From assembly GCF_003259315.1 (NCBI RefSeq), contig NZ_QLLT01000008.1:1-64000 (forward strand): a DNA stretch of 64,000 bases, written 5' to 3'. The translations under genes were made by a program, and so were the position numbers. Below the pieces are notes generated by a model. It saw only the letters and a program-made list of their open reading frames with translations, had not been told where the DNA came from and searched no databases. This DNA comes from Kitasatospora sp. SolWspMP-SS2h. GTDB lineage: Bacteria > Actinomycetota > Actinomycetes > Streptomycetales > Streptomycetaceae. Positions 16,561 to 26,483 of this stretch are shown here, one piece after another (within the stretch, counting starts at the first letter, position 1; the number at the start of each line of letters is the position of its first letter).

Positions 16561-16585
16561 TGGCACTCTGACCAGTGGAGTGCCA
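16561..16585. promoter_or_regulatory. CIRCE operator (HrcA-binding)
   Basis: TGGCACTC (16561-16568), a 9-bp spacer and GAGTGCCA (16578-16585) form a perfect inverted repeat with the CIRCE layout (consensus TTAGCACTC-N9-GAGTGCTAA). It lies 50 bp upstream of hrcA and indicates autoregulation of hrcA-dnaJ. Confidence 0.92.
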
Positions 16586-16634
16586 AGCCGGGTCAGACAC
16601 CGGGTCAACGGACGACGACGGAGGTGCGTGCCCC

Positions 16635-17708
16635 ATGCCGGACGACGGCAAGCCCGACGGCCGACTGATCGACACGCGCCCGGCCGCCCGTCCGCTCGAC
16701 GAGCGGCGCCTCGCGGTGCTCCGGGCGATCGTCCAGGACTACGTGGGCACCGAGGAGCCGGTCGGCTCCAAGGCCCTGGTGGAGCGGCACAACCTCGGCG
16801 TCTCCCCGGCCACGGTCCGCAACGACATGTCCGCGCTGGAGGACGACGGGTACATCCACCAGCCGCACACCAGCGCGGGCCGGATCCCCACCGACAAGGG
16901 CTACCGGCTCTTCGTCGACCGGCTCGCCGAGGTCAAGCCGATGACCGCCCCCGAGCGCCGGGCGATCCGGCACTTCCTGGAGGGCGCGGTCGACCTGGAC
17001 GACGTGGTGGCCCGGACGGTGCGGCTGCTCGCCCAGCTCACCCGGCAGGTCGCGGTGGTCCAGTACCCGTCGCTGACCCGCTCCACCGTCCGGCACATCG
17101 AACTGGTGTCGCTCACCCCGACCAAGCTGATGCTGGTGCTGATCACCAACACCGGCCGGGTCGAACAGCGGATGGTCGACTGCCCGGCCCCGGTCGGCGA
17201 GGCCCTGCTCGGCGACCTGCGGGCCAGGCTCAACGGCATGGCGGGCGGCTGCCGGCTGCCCGAGGTGCCGACCGTCCTGGAGGATCTGCCGGCGGGCTTC
17301 GAGCCCGCCGACCGGCCCGCCGTCAGCACCGTGCTGACGGTCCTGTTCGAGGCGCTGGCCGAACAGAACGAGGAACGGATCATGCTGGCGGGCACCGCCA
17401 ACCTGACGCGCTTCGGCCACGACTTCCCGCTCACCATCCGGCCGGTCCTGGAGGCGCTGGAGGAGCAGGTGGTGCTGTTGCGCCTGCTGGGCGAGACGGC
17501 GGACTCGGCGATGACCGTCCGGATCGGCCACGAGATCGCGCACGAGGGGCTCAATTCCACGTCGGTGGTCTCGGTCGGTTACGGTTCGGGCGACCAGAGC
17601 GTGGCAAAGCTGGGAGTGATCGGTCCGACCCGGATGGATTACCCGGGCACAATGGGGGCGGTGCGCGCGGTGGCACGGTACGTCGGCCAGATCCTGGCGG
17701 AGTCGTGA
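16635..17708 (+). CDS. hrcA: Heat-inducible transcription repressor HrcA
   Basis: 357 residues with the N-terminal winged helix ([28 protein letters not shown], then [19 protein letters not shown] and [16 protein letters not shown]), the family signature, followed by the GAF-like and dimerisation domains. HrcA represses class I heat-shock genes through CIRCE; its own CIRCE lies immediately upstream. The ATG at 16635 has GGAGG 10 nt before it. The N-terminus carries about 25 more residues than many HrcA proteins. The gene is followed after 81 bp by dnaJ in the same direction, the standard actinobacterial operon. Confidence 0.96.
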   Translation: MPDDGKPDGRLIDTRPAARPLDERRLAVLRAIVQDYVGTEEPVGSKALVERHNLGVSPATVRNDMSALEDDGYIHQPHTSAGRIPTDKGYRLFVDRLAEVKPMTAPERRAIRHFLEGAVDLDDVVARTVRLLAQLTRQVAVVQYPSLTRSTVRHIELVSLTPTKLMLVLITNTGRVEQRMVDCPAPVGEALLGDLRARLNGMAGGCRLPEVPTVLEDLPAGFEPADRPAVSTVLTVLFEALAEQNEERIMLAGTANLTRFGHDFPLTIRPVLEALEEQVVLLRLLGETADSAMTVRIGHEIAHEGLNSTSVVSVGYGSGDQSVAKLGVIGPTRMDYPGTMGAVRAVARYVGQILAES

Positions 17709-17789
17709 CGGCGCGGCCGCAGCGGAACGGCGCAACAAGCAGCGTGCTGTCGCAGGCACTTCTAGAGGCGGAACAAACCGGAGCATTTG

Positions 17790-18929
17790 GTGGCCACGGA
17801 CTACTACGCGGTACTCGGCGTCCGACGCGACGCGGGGCAGGACGAGATCAAGAAGGCGTTCCGGCGCCTCGCCCGTGAACTGCACCCGGACGTCAACCCG
17901 GACCCGAAGACGCAGGAGCGGTTCAAGGAGATCAACGCCGCCTACGAGGTGCTCTCCGACCCGCAGAAGCGTCAGGTCTACGACCTCGGCGGCGACCCGC
18001 TGTCGCCGAACGGCGGCGGCGCGGGCGGCTTCGGCGCCGGTGCGGCCGGGTTCGGCTTCTCCGACATCATGGACGCCTTCTTCGGCGCCGCGACCGGCCA
18101 GCGCGGCCCGCGCTCGCGCACCCGCCGCGGCCAGGACGCCATGATCCGGCTGGAGATCACCCTGGAGGAGGCCGCGTTCGGCACCACCAAGGAACTCCAG
18201 GTCGACACCGCCGTCACCTGCACCACCTGCAACGGCGAGGGCGCCGCGCCCGGCACCTCCGCGCAGACCTGCGACATGTGCCGCGGCAAGGGCGAGGTCT
18301 CCCAGGTCACCCGGTCCTTCCTGGGCCAGGTCATGACCTCCCGCCCCTGCCCGCAGTGCCAGGGCTTCGGCACCGTCGTCCCCACCCCGTGCCCCGAGTG
18401 CGCCGGCGACGGCCGGGTCCGCGCCCGCCGCACCCTCACGGTCAAGATCCCGGCCGGTGTCGACAACGGCACCCGGATCCAGCTGGCCGGCGAGGGCGAG
18501 GTCGGCCCCGGCGGCGGCCCCGCCGGCGACCTGTACGTGGAGATCGCCGAGACCAGCCACCCGACCTTCCAGCGGCGCGGCGACGACCTGCACTGCACCG
18601 TCACCATCCCGATGACCGCCGCGTCGCTCGGCACCCAGGTGCCGCTGCAGACCCTGGACGGCCTGGAGGAGGTCGACATCCGGCCCGGCACCCAGTCCGG
18701 CCAGTCGATCCCGCTGCACGGCCGGGGCATCACCCACCTGCGCGGCGGCGGCCGGGGCGACCTGATAGTGCACGTCGAGGTGCAGACGCCCACCAAGCTC
18801 GACCCGGAGCAGGAGGAGCTGCTGCGGCGGCTCGCCCTGCTGCGCGGCGAGGAGCGTCCGTCCGGGCAGTTCGCGCCCGGCCAGCAGGGCCTGTTCTCCC
18901 GGTTGAAGGACGCCTTCAACGGCCGGTGA
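17790..18929 (+). CDS. dnaJ: Chaperone DnaJ (DnaJ2 of the hrcA operon)
   Basis: 379 residues. J domain 1-70 with HPD at 32-34; Gly/Phe-rich linker (FGAGAAGFGF); four CxxCxGxG zinc repeats (CTTCNGEG, CDMCRGKG, CPQCQGFG, CPECAGDG); C-terminal substrate-binding domain. It stimulates DnaK ATPase and presents clients. GTG at 17790 (VATDYYAVLG) is preferred over the adjacent TTG at 17787 because CGGAG lies 6 nt before it. Streptomycetes usually carry a second dnaJ with dnaK-grpE; this copy follows hrcA and should be under CIRCE control. A 21-bp hairpin follows. Confidence 0.96.
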   Translation: MATDYYAVLGVRRDAGQDEIKKAFRRLARELHPDVNPDPKTQERFKEINAAYEVLSDPQKRQVYDLGGDPLSPNGGGAGGFGAGAAGFGFSDIMDAFFGAATGQRGPRSRTRRGQDAMIRLEITLEEAAFGTTKELQVDTAVTCTTCNGEGAAPGTSAQTCDMCRGKGEVSQVTRSFLGQVMTSRPCPQCQGFGTVVPTPCPECAGDGRVRARRTLTVKIPAGVDNGTRIQLAGEGEVGPGGGPAGDLYVEIAETSHPTFQRRGDDLHCTVTIPMTAASLGTQVPLQTLDGLEEVDIRPGTQSGQSIPLHGRGITHLRGGGRGDLIVHVEVQTPTKLDPEQEELLRRLALLRGEERPSGQFAPGQQGLFSRLKDAFNGR

Positions 18930-18960
18930 GACCCGCCCCTCCCGCGCCGGAGGGGCCTCC

Positions 18961-19005
18961 CGGGCCGGGAGCGGCGAGGTCGGGGACCTCGCCGCTCCCG
19001 GCCCG
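18961..19005 (+). terminator. Very long perfect hairpin after dnaJ
   Basis: A perfect 21-bp stem (18961-18981 with 18985-19005) has a 3-nt loop and starts 32 nt after the dnaJ stop, before rsmE. It should reduce transcription into rsmE. Confidence 0.8.
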
Positions 19006-19045
19006 TTCCGCCGGACGACCCACTGCTGAGAGGGCTGCTGTACCG

Positions 19046-19789
19046 ATGACCGCACCGGTGTTCGTCGTCGACGACCTGACCGGGGCCGCCCCCGGCGCCA
19101 CCGTCCGGCTGGACGGCCCCGAGGGCCGGCACGCCGTCGCCGTCAAGCGCCTGGAGCCCGGCGAGGCGCTCACCCTCGCCGACGGGCGCGGCCGCGGCGC
19201 GGACGGCACCGTCGCCGCGCTGCACGGCAAGGACGCCCTCGACGTCCTGGTCACCGCCGTCCGCGACGCGCCCGCCCCCGCTCCCCGGATCACCGTCGTC
19301 CAGGCGCTGCCCAAGGGCGACCGCGGCGAACTCGCCGTCGAGACCATGACCGAGGCCGGCGTCGACGCGGTCGTGCCCTGGGCCGCCGCCCGCTGCATCA
19401 CCCAGTGGAAGGGCGAGCGCGGCGCCAAGGCGCTCGCCAAGTGGCGGGCCACCGCCCGCGAGGCCGGCAAGCAGTCGCGCCGGCTGCGCTTCCCGGAGGT
19501 CGGCGACCCGGTGACCACCCGGCAGCTGCTGCCGCTGCTCGCCGCTGCGGACTTCGCGGCCGTCCTGCACGAGGAGGGCGCGCTGCCGCTCGCCACCGCG
19601 CAGCTCCCGGCCGGGGGCGAGATCGTCCTGGTGGTCGGGCCCGAGGGGGGCGTCTCCCCGGACGAGCTCGCCGCCTTCGCCGGGGCCGGCGCCGCGCCGT
19701 ACCGGCTGGGCCCCTCCGTGCTGCGCACCTCCACGGCGGGCGTCGCCGCCGGCTCCCTGCTGCTCGGCCGCACCGGCCGCTGGGGGTAG
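19046..19789 (+). CDS. rsmE: 16S rRNA (uracil-1498-N3)-methyltransferase
   Basis: 247 residues of the SPOUT family: N-terminal PUA-like domain with EGRHAVAVKRLEPGEALTL, then the knotted methyltransferase with VVGPEGGVSPDEL and LGPSVLRTSTAG, which bind S-adenosylmethionine. It methylates U1498 in the decoding centre. The ATG at 19046 has GAGAGGG 11 nt upstream. It follows hrcA-dnaJ, a position conserved widely in bacteria, but a strong hairpin lies between, so it may depend on read-through or a promoter of its own. Confidence 0.94.
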   Translation: MTAPVFVVDDLTGAAPGATVRLDGPEGRHAVAVKRLEPGEALTLADGRGRGADGTVAALHGKDALDVLVTAVRDAPAPAPRITVVQALPKGDRGELAVETMTEAGVDAVVPWAAARCITQWKGERGAKALAKWRATAREAGKQSRRLRFPEVGDPVTTRQLLPLLAAADFAAVLHEEGALPLATAQLPAGGEIVLVVGPEGGVSPDELAAFAGAGAAPYRLGPSVLRTSTAGVAAGSLLLGRTGRWG

Positions 19790-19863
19790 GCCCGCTCCTC
19801 CGGACCCGGCGCCGGGGGCGGGGACGCGCCGCCCCGGCCGCGGGTCGCGGGCTCCCGCAACCT

Positions 19864-19894
19864 CTGACGATCCGTGAGCCGCGCCGCCTAGGGT
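19864..19894 (+). promoter_or_regulatory. Candidate promoter of the S41 protease gene (leaderless)
   Basis: CTGACG (19864-19869) and TAGGGT (19889-19894) are 19 bp apart; the -10 ends 6 bp before the ATG. A start of transcription at the ATG is likely, although GGCAGG between them could also serve as a weak ribosome site. Confidence 0.45.
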
Positions 19895-19900
19895 GGCAGG

Positions 19901-22900
19901 ATGACGGAATCGACGCGCGGCTACCTGCGCCACCCCCACCTGCACGGCGACGCCGTGGCTTTCGTCGCCGAGGACGACGTCTGGCTGGCGCCCGTCGACG
20001 GCGGGCGGGCCTGGCGGTTGACGGCGGACCAGGCGCCCTCGGGGGCGGTGCGGTTCGCCCCGGACGGGCGGTCACTGGCCTGGACCTCGACCCGGGACGG
20101 CGCGCCGGAGGTGCACGTGGCACCGGTGGAGGGCGGCGCGGCCCGGCGGTTGACGTACTGGGGGAGCCCGACCACCGCGCTAGCGGGGTGGAGCGCGGAC
20201 GGGCGGCCGATCGCGATCACCACCGCGGGGCAGGCGACCGTCCGGCGGACCTGGGCGTTCGCGGTGCCGCTGGACGGCGGGGAGCCGACCCGGCTGCCGT
20301 ACGGGCCGATCGGCTCGCTGGCGTTCGAACCGGTGCCGGAGGGCGCCGCCGGCGGACGGGTGCTGCTGGGCACGCACAACCGGGAGGCCGCGCACTGGAA
20401 GCGCTACCGGGGCGGCCGGGCCGGGAAGCTGTGGATCGGCGGCGCGCGGTTCGAGCGCCTGCACGCCGGGCTGGACGGGCAGCTGGAGTGCCCGATGTGG
20501 GTCGGCGACCGGGTCGCGTTCCTCTCCGACCACGAGGGCGTCGGACGGCTGTACTCCAGCCTCCCGGACGGCTCCGACCTGCGGGCGCACGGCCCGGCGG
20601 ACCACGGGTTCTACGCCCGGCAGGCCTCCACCGACGGCACCCGGGTGATCTGGCAGAGCGCCGGCGAGCTGTGGCTGCTGGACGACCTGGAGGGCGCCGG
20701 GGCGCGCCGGCTGGACGTCCGGACGGCCGGGCCGCGCACCCGGCGGCAGCCGCACCCGACGCCCGCCGCCGGGCAGGTGGAGAGCGCCGCCCCGGACCGC
20801 ACCGGCCGGGCCGCGGCCGTGGTGGTGCGCGGCACCGTGCACTGGGTGACCCACCGGGAGGGCCCGGCCCGGGTGCTGGACGAGACGCCGGGGGCGCGGG
20901 CCCGGCTGGCCCGGTCCGTCCCCGGCGAGGAGGGCGCGCAGGGCGCGGTGTGGGTCACCGACGCGGAGGGCGAGGACGCGCTGGAGTACGCCCCGGCGGT
21001 GCTGGGCGCGGAGCGCCGGCGGCTGGCGGCCGGGCGGCTCGGCCGGGTCCGCGGCCTGGCGGTCTCGCCGGACGGCCGGCAGCTCGCGGTGGCCTCGCAC
21101 GACGGCCGGGTGCTGCTGGTGGCGCTCAGCGACGGCGCGGTCAACGAGCTGGCGCGCAGCGGCGACGGCGAGGTCTCCGGGCTGGTGTTCAGCCCCGACT
21201 CGGGGTGGCTGGCCTGGTCGCAGCCGGTGCTCGGCCCGTGGTCGCTGCGGCAGGTCATGCTGGCCGACCTGACCTCGCGCACCGTCAGCGAGGCCACCCC
21301 GCAGCGCTTCCACGACTACTCGCCGGCCTTCACCGCGGACGGCAAGCACCTGGCGTTCCTCTCGGTGCGCGCCTTCGACCCGGTCTACGACCAGCACGCC
21401 TTCGACCTGTCCTTCCCCGGCGGCACCCGCCCGTACCTGCTCACGCTGGCCGCCGACACCCCGTCGCCGTTCGGCCCGCGGCGCGGCGGGCGGCCGGCCG
21501 GCGGCGAGGAGGAGGATGCCAAGGACGGGGAGAAGGAGGCCGCGCCGAGCACCCGGGTCGACCTGGAGGGCCTGGCCGACCGGATCGTGCCGTTCCCGGT
21601 GGAGGCGGGCCGGTTCGGGGTGCTGCGCGCCGCGAAGGACGCGGTGCTCTGGACCAGGTACCCGTTCGGCGGCGAACTCGGCGACAGCGCCGCCTCCCTG
21701 GACGAGGAGCCGGCCCGGACCGCGCTGGAGCGGTTCGACCTGCGCAGGCGCCGGGCGGAGGAACTGCTCAGCGGCGTCGACACCTTCGGCGTCAGCGGCG
21801 ACGGCACCCGGCTGGCCGTGCTGGAGGACGGCGCGCTGCGGATCGTGCCCGCCGACCAGAAGGCCGCGGAGGACGAGGAGACCGAGGTCGACCTCGACCG
21901 GGTCCGGGTCACCGTCGACCCGGCCGCCGAGTGGCGGCAGATGTTCGACGAGAACGGCCGCCTGATGCGCGACAACTTCTGGCGCGCCGACCTCTCCGGC
22001 GTCGACTGGGCGGGCGTTCTGGACCGCTACCGGCCGCTGGTCGAACGGGTCGGCAGCCGCTCCGACCTGGTCGACCTGCTGTGGGAGACGGTCGGCGAGC
22101 TCGGCACCTCGCACGCGTACGTGCTGCCGCCCGGCCGCAGCACCGAGTCGGCCCGGCAGCAGGGCCGGCTCGGCGCGGACCTGGTGCGCGACGGCGAGGT
22201 GTGGCGGGTCGCCCGGGTGCTGCCCGGCGAGTCCTCCGACCCGCGGGCCCGCTCCCCGCTGGCCGCCCCCGGCGCGGCGGTCCGCCCCGGCGACGCGGTC
22301 CTGGCCGTCAACGGCCGCCCGGTCGACCCGGTCACCGGCCCCGCCCCGCTGCTGGCCGGCACCGCCGACCACCCCGTCGAGCTCACCGTCAGCGGCCGGG
22401 ACGGCGGCGAGCGCCACCCCGTCGTGGTGCCGCTCGCCGACGAGGAGGCGCTGCGCTACCACGACTGGGTGGCCGGGCGGCGGGCCGCCGTCCGCGACCT
22501 GTCCGGCGGCCGGCTCGGCTACCTGCACGTCCCCGACATGCAGAGCGCGGGCTGGGCGCAGCTCCACCGCGACCTGCGCTTCGAGATGTCCCTGGACGGC
22601 GTGGTGCTGGACCTGCGGGAGAACCGCGGCGGCCACACCTCCCAGCTGATCGTGGAGAAGCTGGCCCGCCGGATCGTCGGCTGGAACCACGGCCGCGACC
22701 TGGCCCGCCCCGACCCCTACCCCGGCGACGCCCCGCGCGGCCCGGTGGTGGCGCTGGCCGACGAGTTCTCCGGCTCCGACGGCGACATCGTCAACGCGGC
22801 GATCCAGGCGCTCGGCATCGGCCCGGTGGTCGGCACCCGCACCTGGGGCGGCGTGATCGGCATCGACAGCCGGTACGCGCTGGTCGACGGGACGCTGGTC

Positions 22901-23098
22901 ACCCAGCCCAAGTACGCCTTCTGGCTGGAGGGTTACGGCTGGCAGCTGGAGAACCGCGGGGTCACCCCCGACGTCGAGGTGCCGATCGCCCCGCACGACT
23001 GGGCGGCCGGCCGCGACCCCCAGCTGGAGACCGCCGTCCGGCTCGCCCTGGAGGCGCTGGCCCGCACCCCCGCCAAGACCGCGCCCGGCCTGGACTGA
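19901..23098 (+). CDS. Tricorn-like serine protease (peptidase S41)
   Basis: 1065 residues, the normal length for tricorn protease homologues. N-terminal seven-bladed and then six-bladed beta-propellers with WD40-like repeats (VSPDGRQLAVAS, FSPDSGWLAWS, FTADGKHLAFLS), a C1 segment with TSHAYVLPPG (about 735-744, Ser-His of the tetrad), a PDZ domain (about 750-850), and the catalytic core LRENRGGHTS, EFSGSDGDIVN (about 954-964, nucleophile region and oxyanion Asp) and ENRGVTPDVEVP. Tricorn acts downstream of the proteasome, trimming peptides; streptomycetes have proteasomes. An acidic low-complexity insert (GGEEEDAKDGEKEA) sits near 530-545. No signal peptide, so it is cytosolic. A terminator follows. 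Confidence 0.93.
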   Translation: MTESTRGYLRHPHLHGDAVAFVAEDDVWLAPVDGGRAWRLTADQAPSGAVRFAPDGRSLAWTSTRDGAPEVHVAPVEGGAARRLTYWGSPTTALAGWSADGRPIAITTAGQATVRRTWAFAVPLDGGEPTRLPYGPIGSLAFEPVPEGAAGGRVLLGTHNREAAHWKRYRGGRAGKLWIGGARFERLHAGLDGQLECPMWVGDRVAFLSDHEGVGRLYSSLPDGSDLRAHGPADHGFYARQASTDGTRVIWQSAGELWLLDDLEGAGARRLDVRTAGPRTRRQPHPTPAAGQVESAAPDRTGRAAAVVVRGTVHWVTHREGPARVLDETPGARARLARSVPGEEGAQGAVWVTDAEGEDALEYAPAVLGAERRRLAAGRLGRVRGLAVSPDGRQLAVASHDGRVLLVALSDGAVNELARSGDGEVSGLVFSPDSGWLAWSQPVLGPWSLRQVMLADLTSRTVSEATPQRFHDYSPAFTADGKHLAFLSVRAFDPVYDQHAFDLSFPGGTRPYLLTLAADTPSPFGPRRGGRPAGGEEEDAKDGEKEAAPSTRVDLEGLADRIVPFPVEAGRFGVLRAAKDAVLWTRYPFGGELGDSAASLDEEPARTALERFDLRRRRAEELLSGVDTFGVSGDGTRLAVLEDGALRIVPADQKAAEDEETEVDLDRVRVTVDPAAEWRQMFDENGRLMRDNFWRADLSGVDWAGVLDRYRPLVERVGSRSDLVDLLWETVGELGTSHAYVLPPGRSTESARQQGRLGADLVRDGEVWRVARVLPGESSDPRARSPLAAPGAAVRPGDAVLAVNGRPVDPVTGPAPLLAGTADHPVELTVSGRDGGERHPVVVPLADEEALRYHDWVAGRRAAVRDLSGGRLGYLHVPDMQSAGWAQLHRDLRFEMSLDGVVLDLRENRGGHTSQLIVEKLARRIVGWNHGRDLARPDPYPGDAPRGPVVALADEFSGSDGDIVNAAIQALGIGPVVGTRTWGGVIGIDSRYALVDGTLVTQPKYAFWLEGYGWQLENRGVTPDVEVPIAPHDWAAGRDPQLETAVRLALEALARTPAKTAPGLD

Positions 23099-23127
23099 CC
23101 GGCGCGGGAGGCGTTCCGCCGGCGAAC

Positions 23128-23154
23128 GACCGGCCGCCCGCCCGGCGGCCGGTC
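23128..23154 (+). terminator. Terminator of the S41 gene
   Basis: Perfect 11-bp arms (23128-23138 and 23144-23154) with a 5-nt loop, 30 nt after the stop. Confidence 0.65.
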
Positions 23155-23318
23155 CCCCGGGGCGCCCCTCCGGCACCGGGCCGCCGGTCGACGACCGCCG
23201 CGGCTCCCGCGGGGACTTCGGCGGGGACCGCCGCGAACACCGGACCTACCGGATCGCGGTGCGCCGACCGCTGTAAGGTCGTGGCACCAGTGACGGATCC
23301 AGGTGAGGAGCGCGGGAG

Positions 23319-23672
23319 ATGGCCGGCGAACCGCAGGCGGACTGTGTGTTCTGCAAGATCGCGTCGGGGGACGTCCCGGCGACCGTGGTGCGCAGGACCG
23401 AACGGACGCTGACGTTCCGGGACATCAGCCCGCAGGCGCCCACGCACCTGCTGGTGATCCCGCGGGTGCACCACCCGAGCGCGGCCGAACTGGCCGCCGC
23501 CGAGCCGCTGATCGCGGCCGAGCTGCTCACCGAGGCGGGCGAGGCGGCGCGCGGCGAGGGCCTGGAGTCGTACCGGCTGATCTTCAACACCGGCGCGGAG
23601 GCCGGGCAGACGGTCTTCCACGCGCACGTGCACGTGCTGGGCGGGAAGCCGCTCACCGAGGGACTGGTCTGA
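23319..23672 (+). CDS. HIT-family (histidine triad) nucleotide-binding protein
   Basis: 117 residues. The HIT motif HxHxHxx is complete (H101, H103, H105 in TVFHAHVHVLGG), with the typical N-terminus CVFCKIASGDVPATVV, where C9 and C12 may bind zinc. HINT-type proteins hydrolyse adenosine phosphoramidates and acyl-AMP. The ATG has GAGGAG about 8 nt upstream. The stop is 3 bp before the start of rnz, so the two are one operon. Confidence 0.93.
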   Translation: MAGEPQADCVFCKIASGDVPATVVRRTERTLTFRDISPQAPTHLLVIPRVHHPSAAELAAAEPLIAAELLTEAGEAARGEGLESYRLIFNTGAEAGQTVFHAHVHVLGGKPLTEGLV

Positions 23673-23675
23673 GCG

Positions 23676-24593
23676 TTGTCGCAGCGTGAGCTCGTCGTCC
23701 TGGGCACCGCCAGCCAGGTGCCGACCCGGCACCGCAACCACAACGGGTACCTGCTGCGGTGGGACGGCGAGGGGCTGCTGTTCGACCCGGGGGAGGGCAC
23801 CCAGCGGCAGATGCTGCTGGCCGGGGTGAGCGCCACCGGGATCACCCGGATCGCGGTCTCGCACTTCCACGGCGACCACTGCCTGGGCCTGCCCGGCGTG
23901 GTGCAGCGGATCAACCTGGACCGGGTGCCGCACCCGGTGGACGCGTACTACCCGGCGTCCGGGCAGGTGTTCTTCGAGCGGCTGCGGCACGCCAGCGCCT
24001 ACCACCCGACGGCCGAGATCCGCGAGCACCCGATCGCCGGCTCCGGCCCGCTCCCCGCGCCGGACGCGCCGTTCGCGCTGGAGGCGGTGCGGCTCTCGCA
24101 CCCCGTGGAGTCGTTCGGCTACCGGCTGACCGAGCCGGACGGCTTCCGGCTGCGGCCCGAGCGGCTGCGCGAACTCGGCCTGCGGGGCCCCGCGGTGGGC
24201 GTGCTCCAGCGCGAGGGCCGGGTCGAGGTGGACGGGCGGACGGTGACCGCGGAGCAGGTCGGCGAGGTCCGGCCCGGGCAGCGGTTCGCGTTCGTGATGG
24301 ACACCCGGCTCTGCGACGGCGTGGCCGAACTCGCCGAGGGCGCCGACCTGCTGGTGATCGAGTCGACCTTCCTCGACCAGGACGCCGCGCTCGCCGAGGA
24401 GCACGGCCACCTGACCGCCGCCCAGGCCGCCCGGGTGGCCGCCGCGGCCGGGGTGCGCCGACTGGTGCTGACCCACTTCTCGCAGCGCTACCCCGACCTG
24501 GCCGGGCACCTCGCCGAGGCCGCCCGGCACTTCGACGGCGAGATCGTGGTCGCCGAGGACCTGGCCCGGGTCCCCGTCCCGCCGCGCCGTTGA
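23676..24593 (+). CDS. rnz: Ribonuclease Z (tRNA 3' endonuclease), metallo-beta-lactamase fold
   Basis: 305 residues, as expected for short-form RNase Z. The metal motif HFHGDH (H63, H65, D67, H68) is followed by further ligands in FVMDTRLCD and LTHFSQRY. The start region [23 protein letters not shown] is characteristic. It cleaves the 3' trailer from tRNA precursors. The start is a TTG 3 bp after the HIT stop, with no good ribosome site of its own, so translation probably depends on coupling. A five-unit 15-bp array begins on the last base of the stop codon. Confidence 0.88.
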   Translation: MSQRELVVLGTASQVPTRHRNHNGYLLRWDGEGLLFDPGEGTQRQMLLAGVSATGITRIAVSHFHGDHCLGLPGVVQRINLDRVPHPVDAYYPASGQVFFERLRHASAYHPTAEIREHPIAGSGPLPAPDAPFALEAVRLSHPVESFGYRLTEPDGFRLRPERLRELGLRGPAVGVLQREGRVEVDGRTVTAEQVGEVRPGQRFAFVMDTRLCDGVAELAEGADLLVIESTFLDQDAALAEEHGHLTAAQAARVAAAAGVRRLVLTHFSQRYPDLAGHLAEAARHFDGEIVVAEDLARVPVPPRR

Positions 24594-24667
24594 CCGCCGT
24601 GCCGTCGACCGCCGTGCCGATGACCACCGCGCCGTCGAGCACCGCGCCGTCGACCGCCGCCCGGTCG
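24593..24667. repeat. 15-bp tandem array, five units, directly after rnz
   Basis: Units of the type ACCGCCGTGCCGTCG begin at 24593, 24608, 24623, 24638 and 24653 with 1-4 differences. The remainder of the gap to phoH (24668-24857) holds a possible -10 TACCCT at 24785-24790 and nothing else I recognise. Confidence 0.8.
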
Positions 24668-24857
24668 CGGCCGGGCGCCACCGGCGGCCCCCGGCCCCCG
24701 AGGTACGGAAAACCGTTCGCACATCGGGGCGGAAGACCCCACCATCGAAGCCGCCGCGCCGCTCCGGCGAACACCCGCGCGGCGTACCCTGGTGACCCGG
24801 AGAGCCCGAGCCACACGACACGACGGATTGGGATGAGGCAGGCCGCAGCGCCGACCC

Positions 24858-25961
24858 ATGACTGACACACCGCAGACCCGAACCGACGGACAGCGGCGCC
24901 CCGACGAGGCGTCCACCAGCACCCGGATCGTCATTCCGGAGAAGCACCCGATGGTCACCCTGCTGGGTGCCGCCGACTCGCTCCTGCGGGTGATCGAGCA
25001 GGGCTTCCCGGGTGCCGACATCCACGTCCGCGGAAACGAGGTGACGGCCACCGGCGCGCCCGCCGAGGTCGCGCTCGTCAAGCAGCTCTTCACCGAGATG
25101 ATGCTGGTGCTGCGCACCGGCCAACCCCTGACGGAGGACGCCGTGGAGCGCTCCATCAGCATGCTCAGGAGTGCCGCCGAGGACCCGGCCAGCCCGGCCC
25201 CGTCCGAGGTGTTCACGGCGAACATCCTGTCCAACCGGGGCCGCACCATCCGCCCCAAGACGGTCAACCAGCAGCGCTACGTCGAGGCGATCGACAAGCA
25301 CACCATCGTCTTCGGCCTCGGCCCGGCAGGCACCGGCAAGACCTACCTGGCGATGGCCAAGGCCGTCCAGGCCCTGCAGGCCAAGGAGGTCAACCGGATC
25401 ATCCTGACCCGGCCGGCCGTCGAGGCGGGGGAGCGGCTGGGCTTCCTGCCCGGCACCCTCTACGAGAAGATCGACCCGTACCTGCGCCCGCTGTACGACG
25501 CGCTGCACGACATGATGGACCCGGACTCGATCCCCCGGCTGATGGCGGCCGGCACCATCGAGGTCGCCCCGCTGGCGTACATGCGCGGACGCACCCTGAA
25601 CGACGCCTTCATCATCCTCGACGAGGCGCAGAACACCTCGCCCGAGCAGATGAAGATGTTCCTGACCCGCCTGGGCTTCAACTCCCGGGTGGTCGTGACC
25701 GGCGACACCAGCCAGATCGACCTGCCGGGCGGCACCCGCTCCGGCCTCAAGGTCGTCCAGGAGATCCTCGTCGACGTGCCCGACATCCACTTCTCGGTGC
25801 TGACCAGCACCGACGTGGTGCGGCACAAGCTGGTCGGCCGCATCGTGGATGCGTACGAACGCTGGGACGCCCGGCAGGAGGCCGAGGAGTCCGGCGACCG
25901 TAAACCCGCCCAACGACGGGGCGCCCGGGCGCCCCGCCAGTCCCATCGCACCGAAAGCTGA
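24858..25961 (+). CDS. phoH: PhoH-like ATPase
   Basis: 367 residues. An N-terminal KH-like segment precedes the P-loop GPAGTGKT (about 155-162), then [15 protein letters not shown], Walker [11 protein letters not shown] and [12 protein letters not shown], all classic PhoH signatures. PhoH proteins are ATPases linked to RNA metabolism, often encoded beside the RNase YbeY, which follows here after 14 bp. The C-terminus is basic ([17 protein letters not shown]), consistent with RNA binding. The ATG at 24858 lacks a strong ribosome site. It heads the phoH-ybeY-CNNM operon. Confidence 0.95.
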   Translation: MTDTPQTRTDGQRRPDEASTSTRIVIPEKHPMVTLLGAADSLLRVIEQGFPGADIHVRGNEVTATGAPAEVALVKQLFTEMMLVLRTGQPLTEDAVERSISMLRSAAEDPASPAPSEVFTANILSNRGRTIRPKTVNQQRYVEAIDKHTIVFGLGPAGTGKTYLAMAKAVQALQAKEVNRIILTRPAVEAGERLGFLPGTLYEKIDPYLRPLYDALHDMMDPDSIPRLMAAGTIEVAPLAYMRGRTLNDAFIILDEAQNTSPEQMKMFLTRLGFNSRVVVTGDTSQIDLPGGTRSGLKVVQEILVDVPDIHFSVLTSTDVVRHKLVGRIVDAYERWDARQEAEESGDRKPAQRRGARAPRQSHRTES

Positions 25962-25975
25962 GTACTGAGCCCTCC

Positions 25976-26470
25976 ATGTCGATCGACATCGCCAACGAGT
26001 CCGGGTGGGACGTCGACGAGGAGTCCATCCTCGACGTCGCCCGCTACGCCCTCGACCAGATGCGGATCCATCCGCAGTCCGAGCTCTCCGTGATCCTCTA
26101 CGACAGCGAGTCGATGGCGGAGCTGCACGTCCAGTGGATGGACCTGCCAGGACCGACCGACGTGATGTCCTTCCCGATGGACGAGCTGCGTCCGGGCAAG
26201 GAGGGCGAGGACCTGCCGGAGGGCCTGCTCGGCGACATCGTGCTCTGCCCCGAGGTGGCGAAGGAGCAGGGCCTGGCCGCCCCCACCAAGCACTCGATGG
26301 ACGAGGAGCTGCAGCTGCTCACCGTCCACGGGGTGCTGCACGTGCTCGGCTACGACCACGAGGAGCCCGACGAGGAGCGCGAGATGTTCGCGCTGCAGAA
26401 GCGGATCCTGGACGACTGGCGGGCCGGCCGCGGCCTGTCCGGCCTGTCGCCCGCGCCGACCGTCCACTGA
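25976..26470 (+). CDS. ybeY: Endoribonuclease YbeY
   Basis: 164 residues. The zinc motif [11 protein letters not shown] is complete, and the upstream [15 protein letters not shown] is a family signature. YbeY processes rRNA, especially the 16S 3' end, and takes part in ribosome quality control. It sits in the conserved phoH-ybeY-CNNM order with short spacers. Confidence 0.96.
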   Translation: MSIDIANESGWDVDEESILDVARYALDQMRIHPQSELSVILYDSESMAELHVQWMDLPGPTDVMSFPMDELRPGKEGEDLPEGLLGDIVLCPEVAKEQGLAAPTKHSMDEELQLLTVHGVLHVLGYDHEEPDEEREMFALQKRILDDWRAGRGLSGLSPAPTVH

Positions 26471-26483
26471 GGGCCGGCCCGCT

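Noticed and set aside
20180..23176. 998-residue minus-strand frame across the S41 gene
   Set aside because: Composition is typical of a shadow frame and the plus strand carries the complete tricorn-like motifs.
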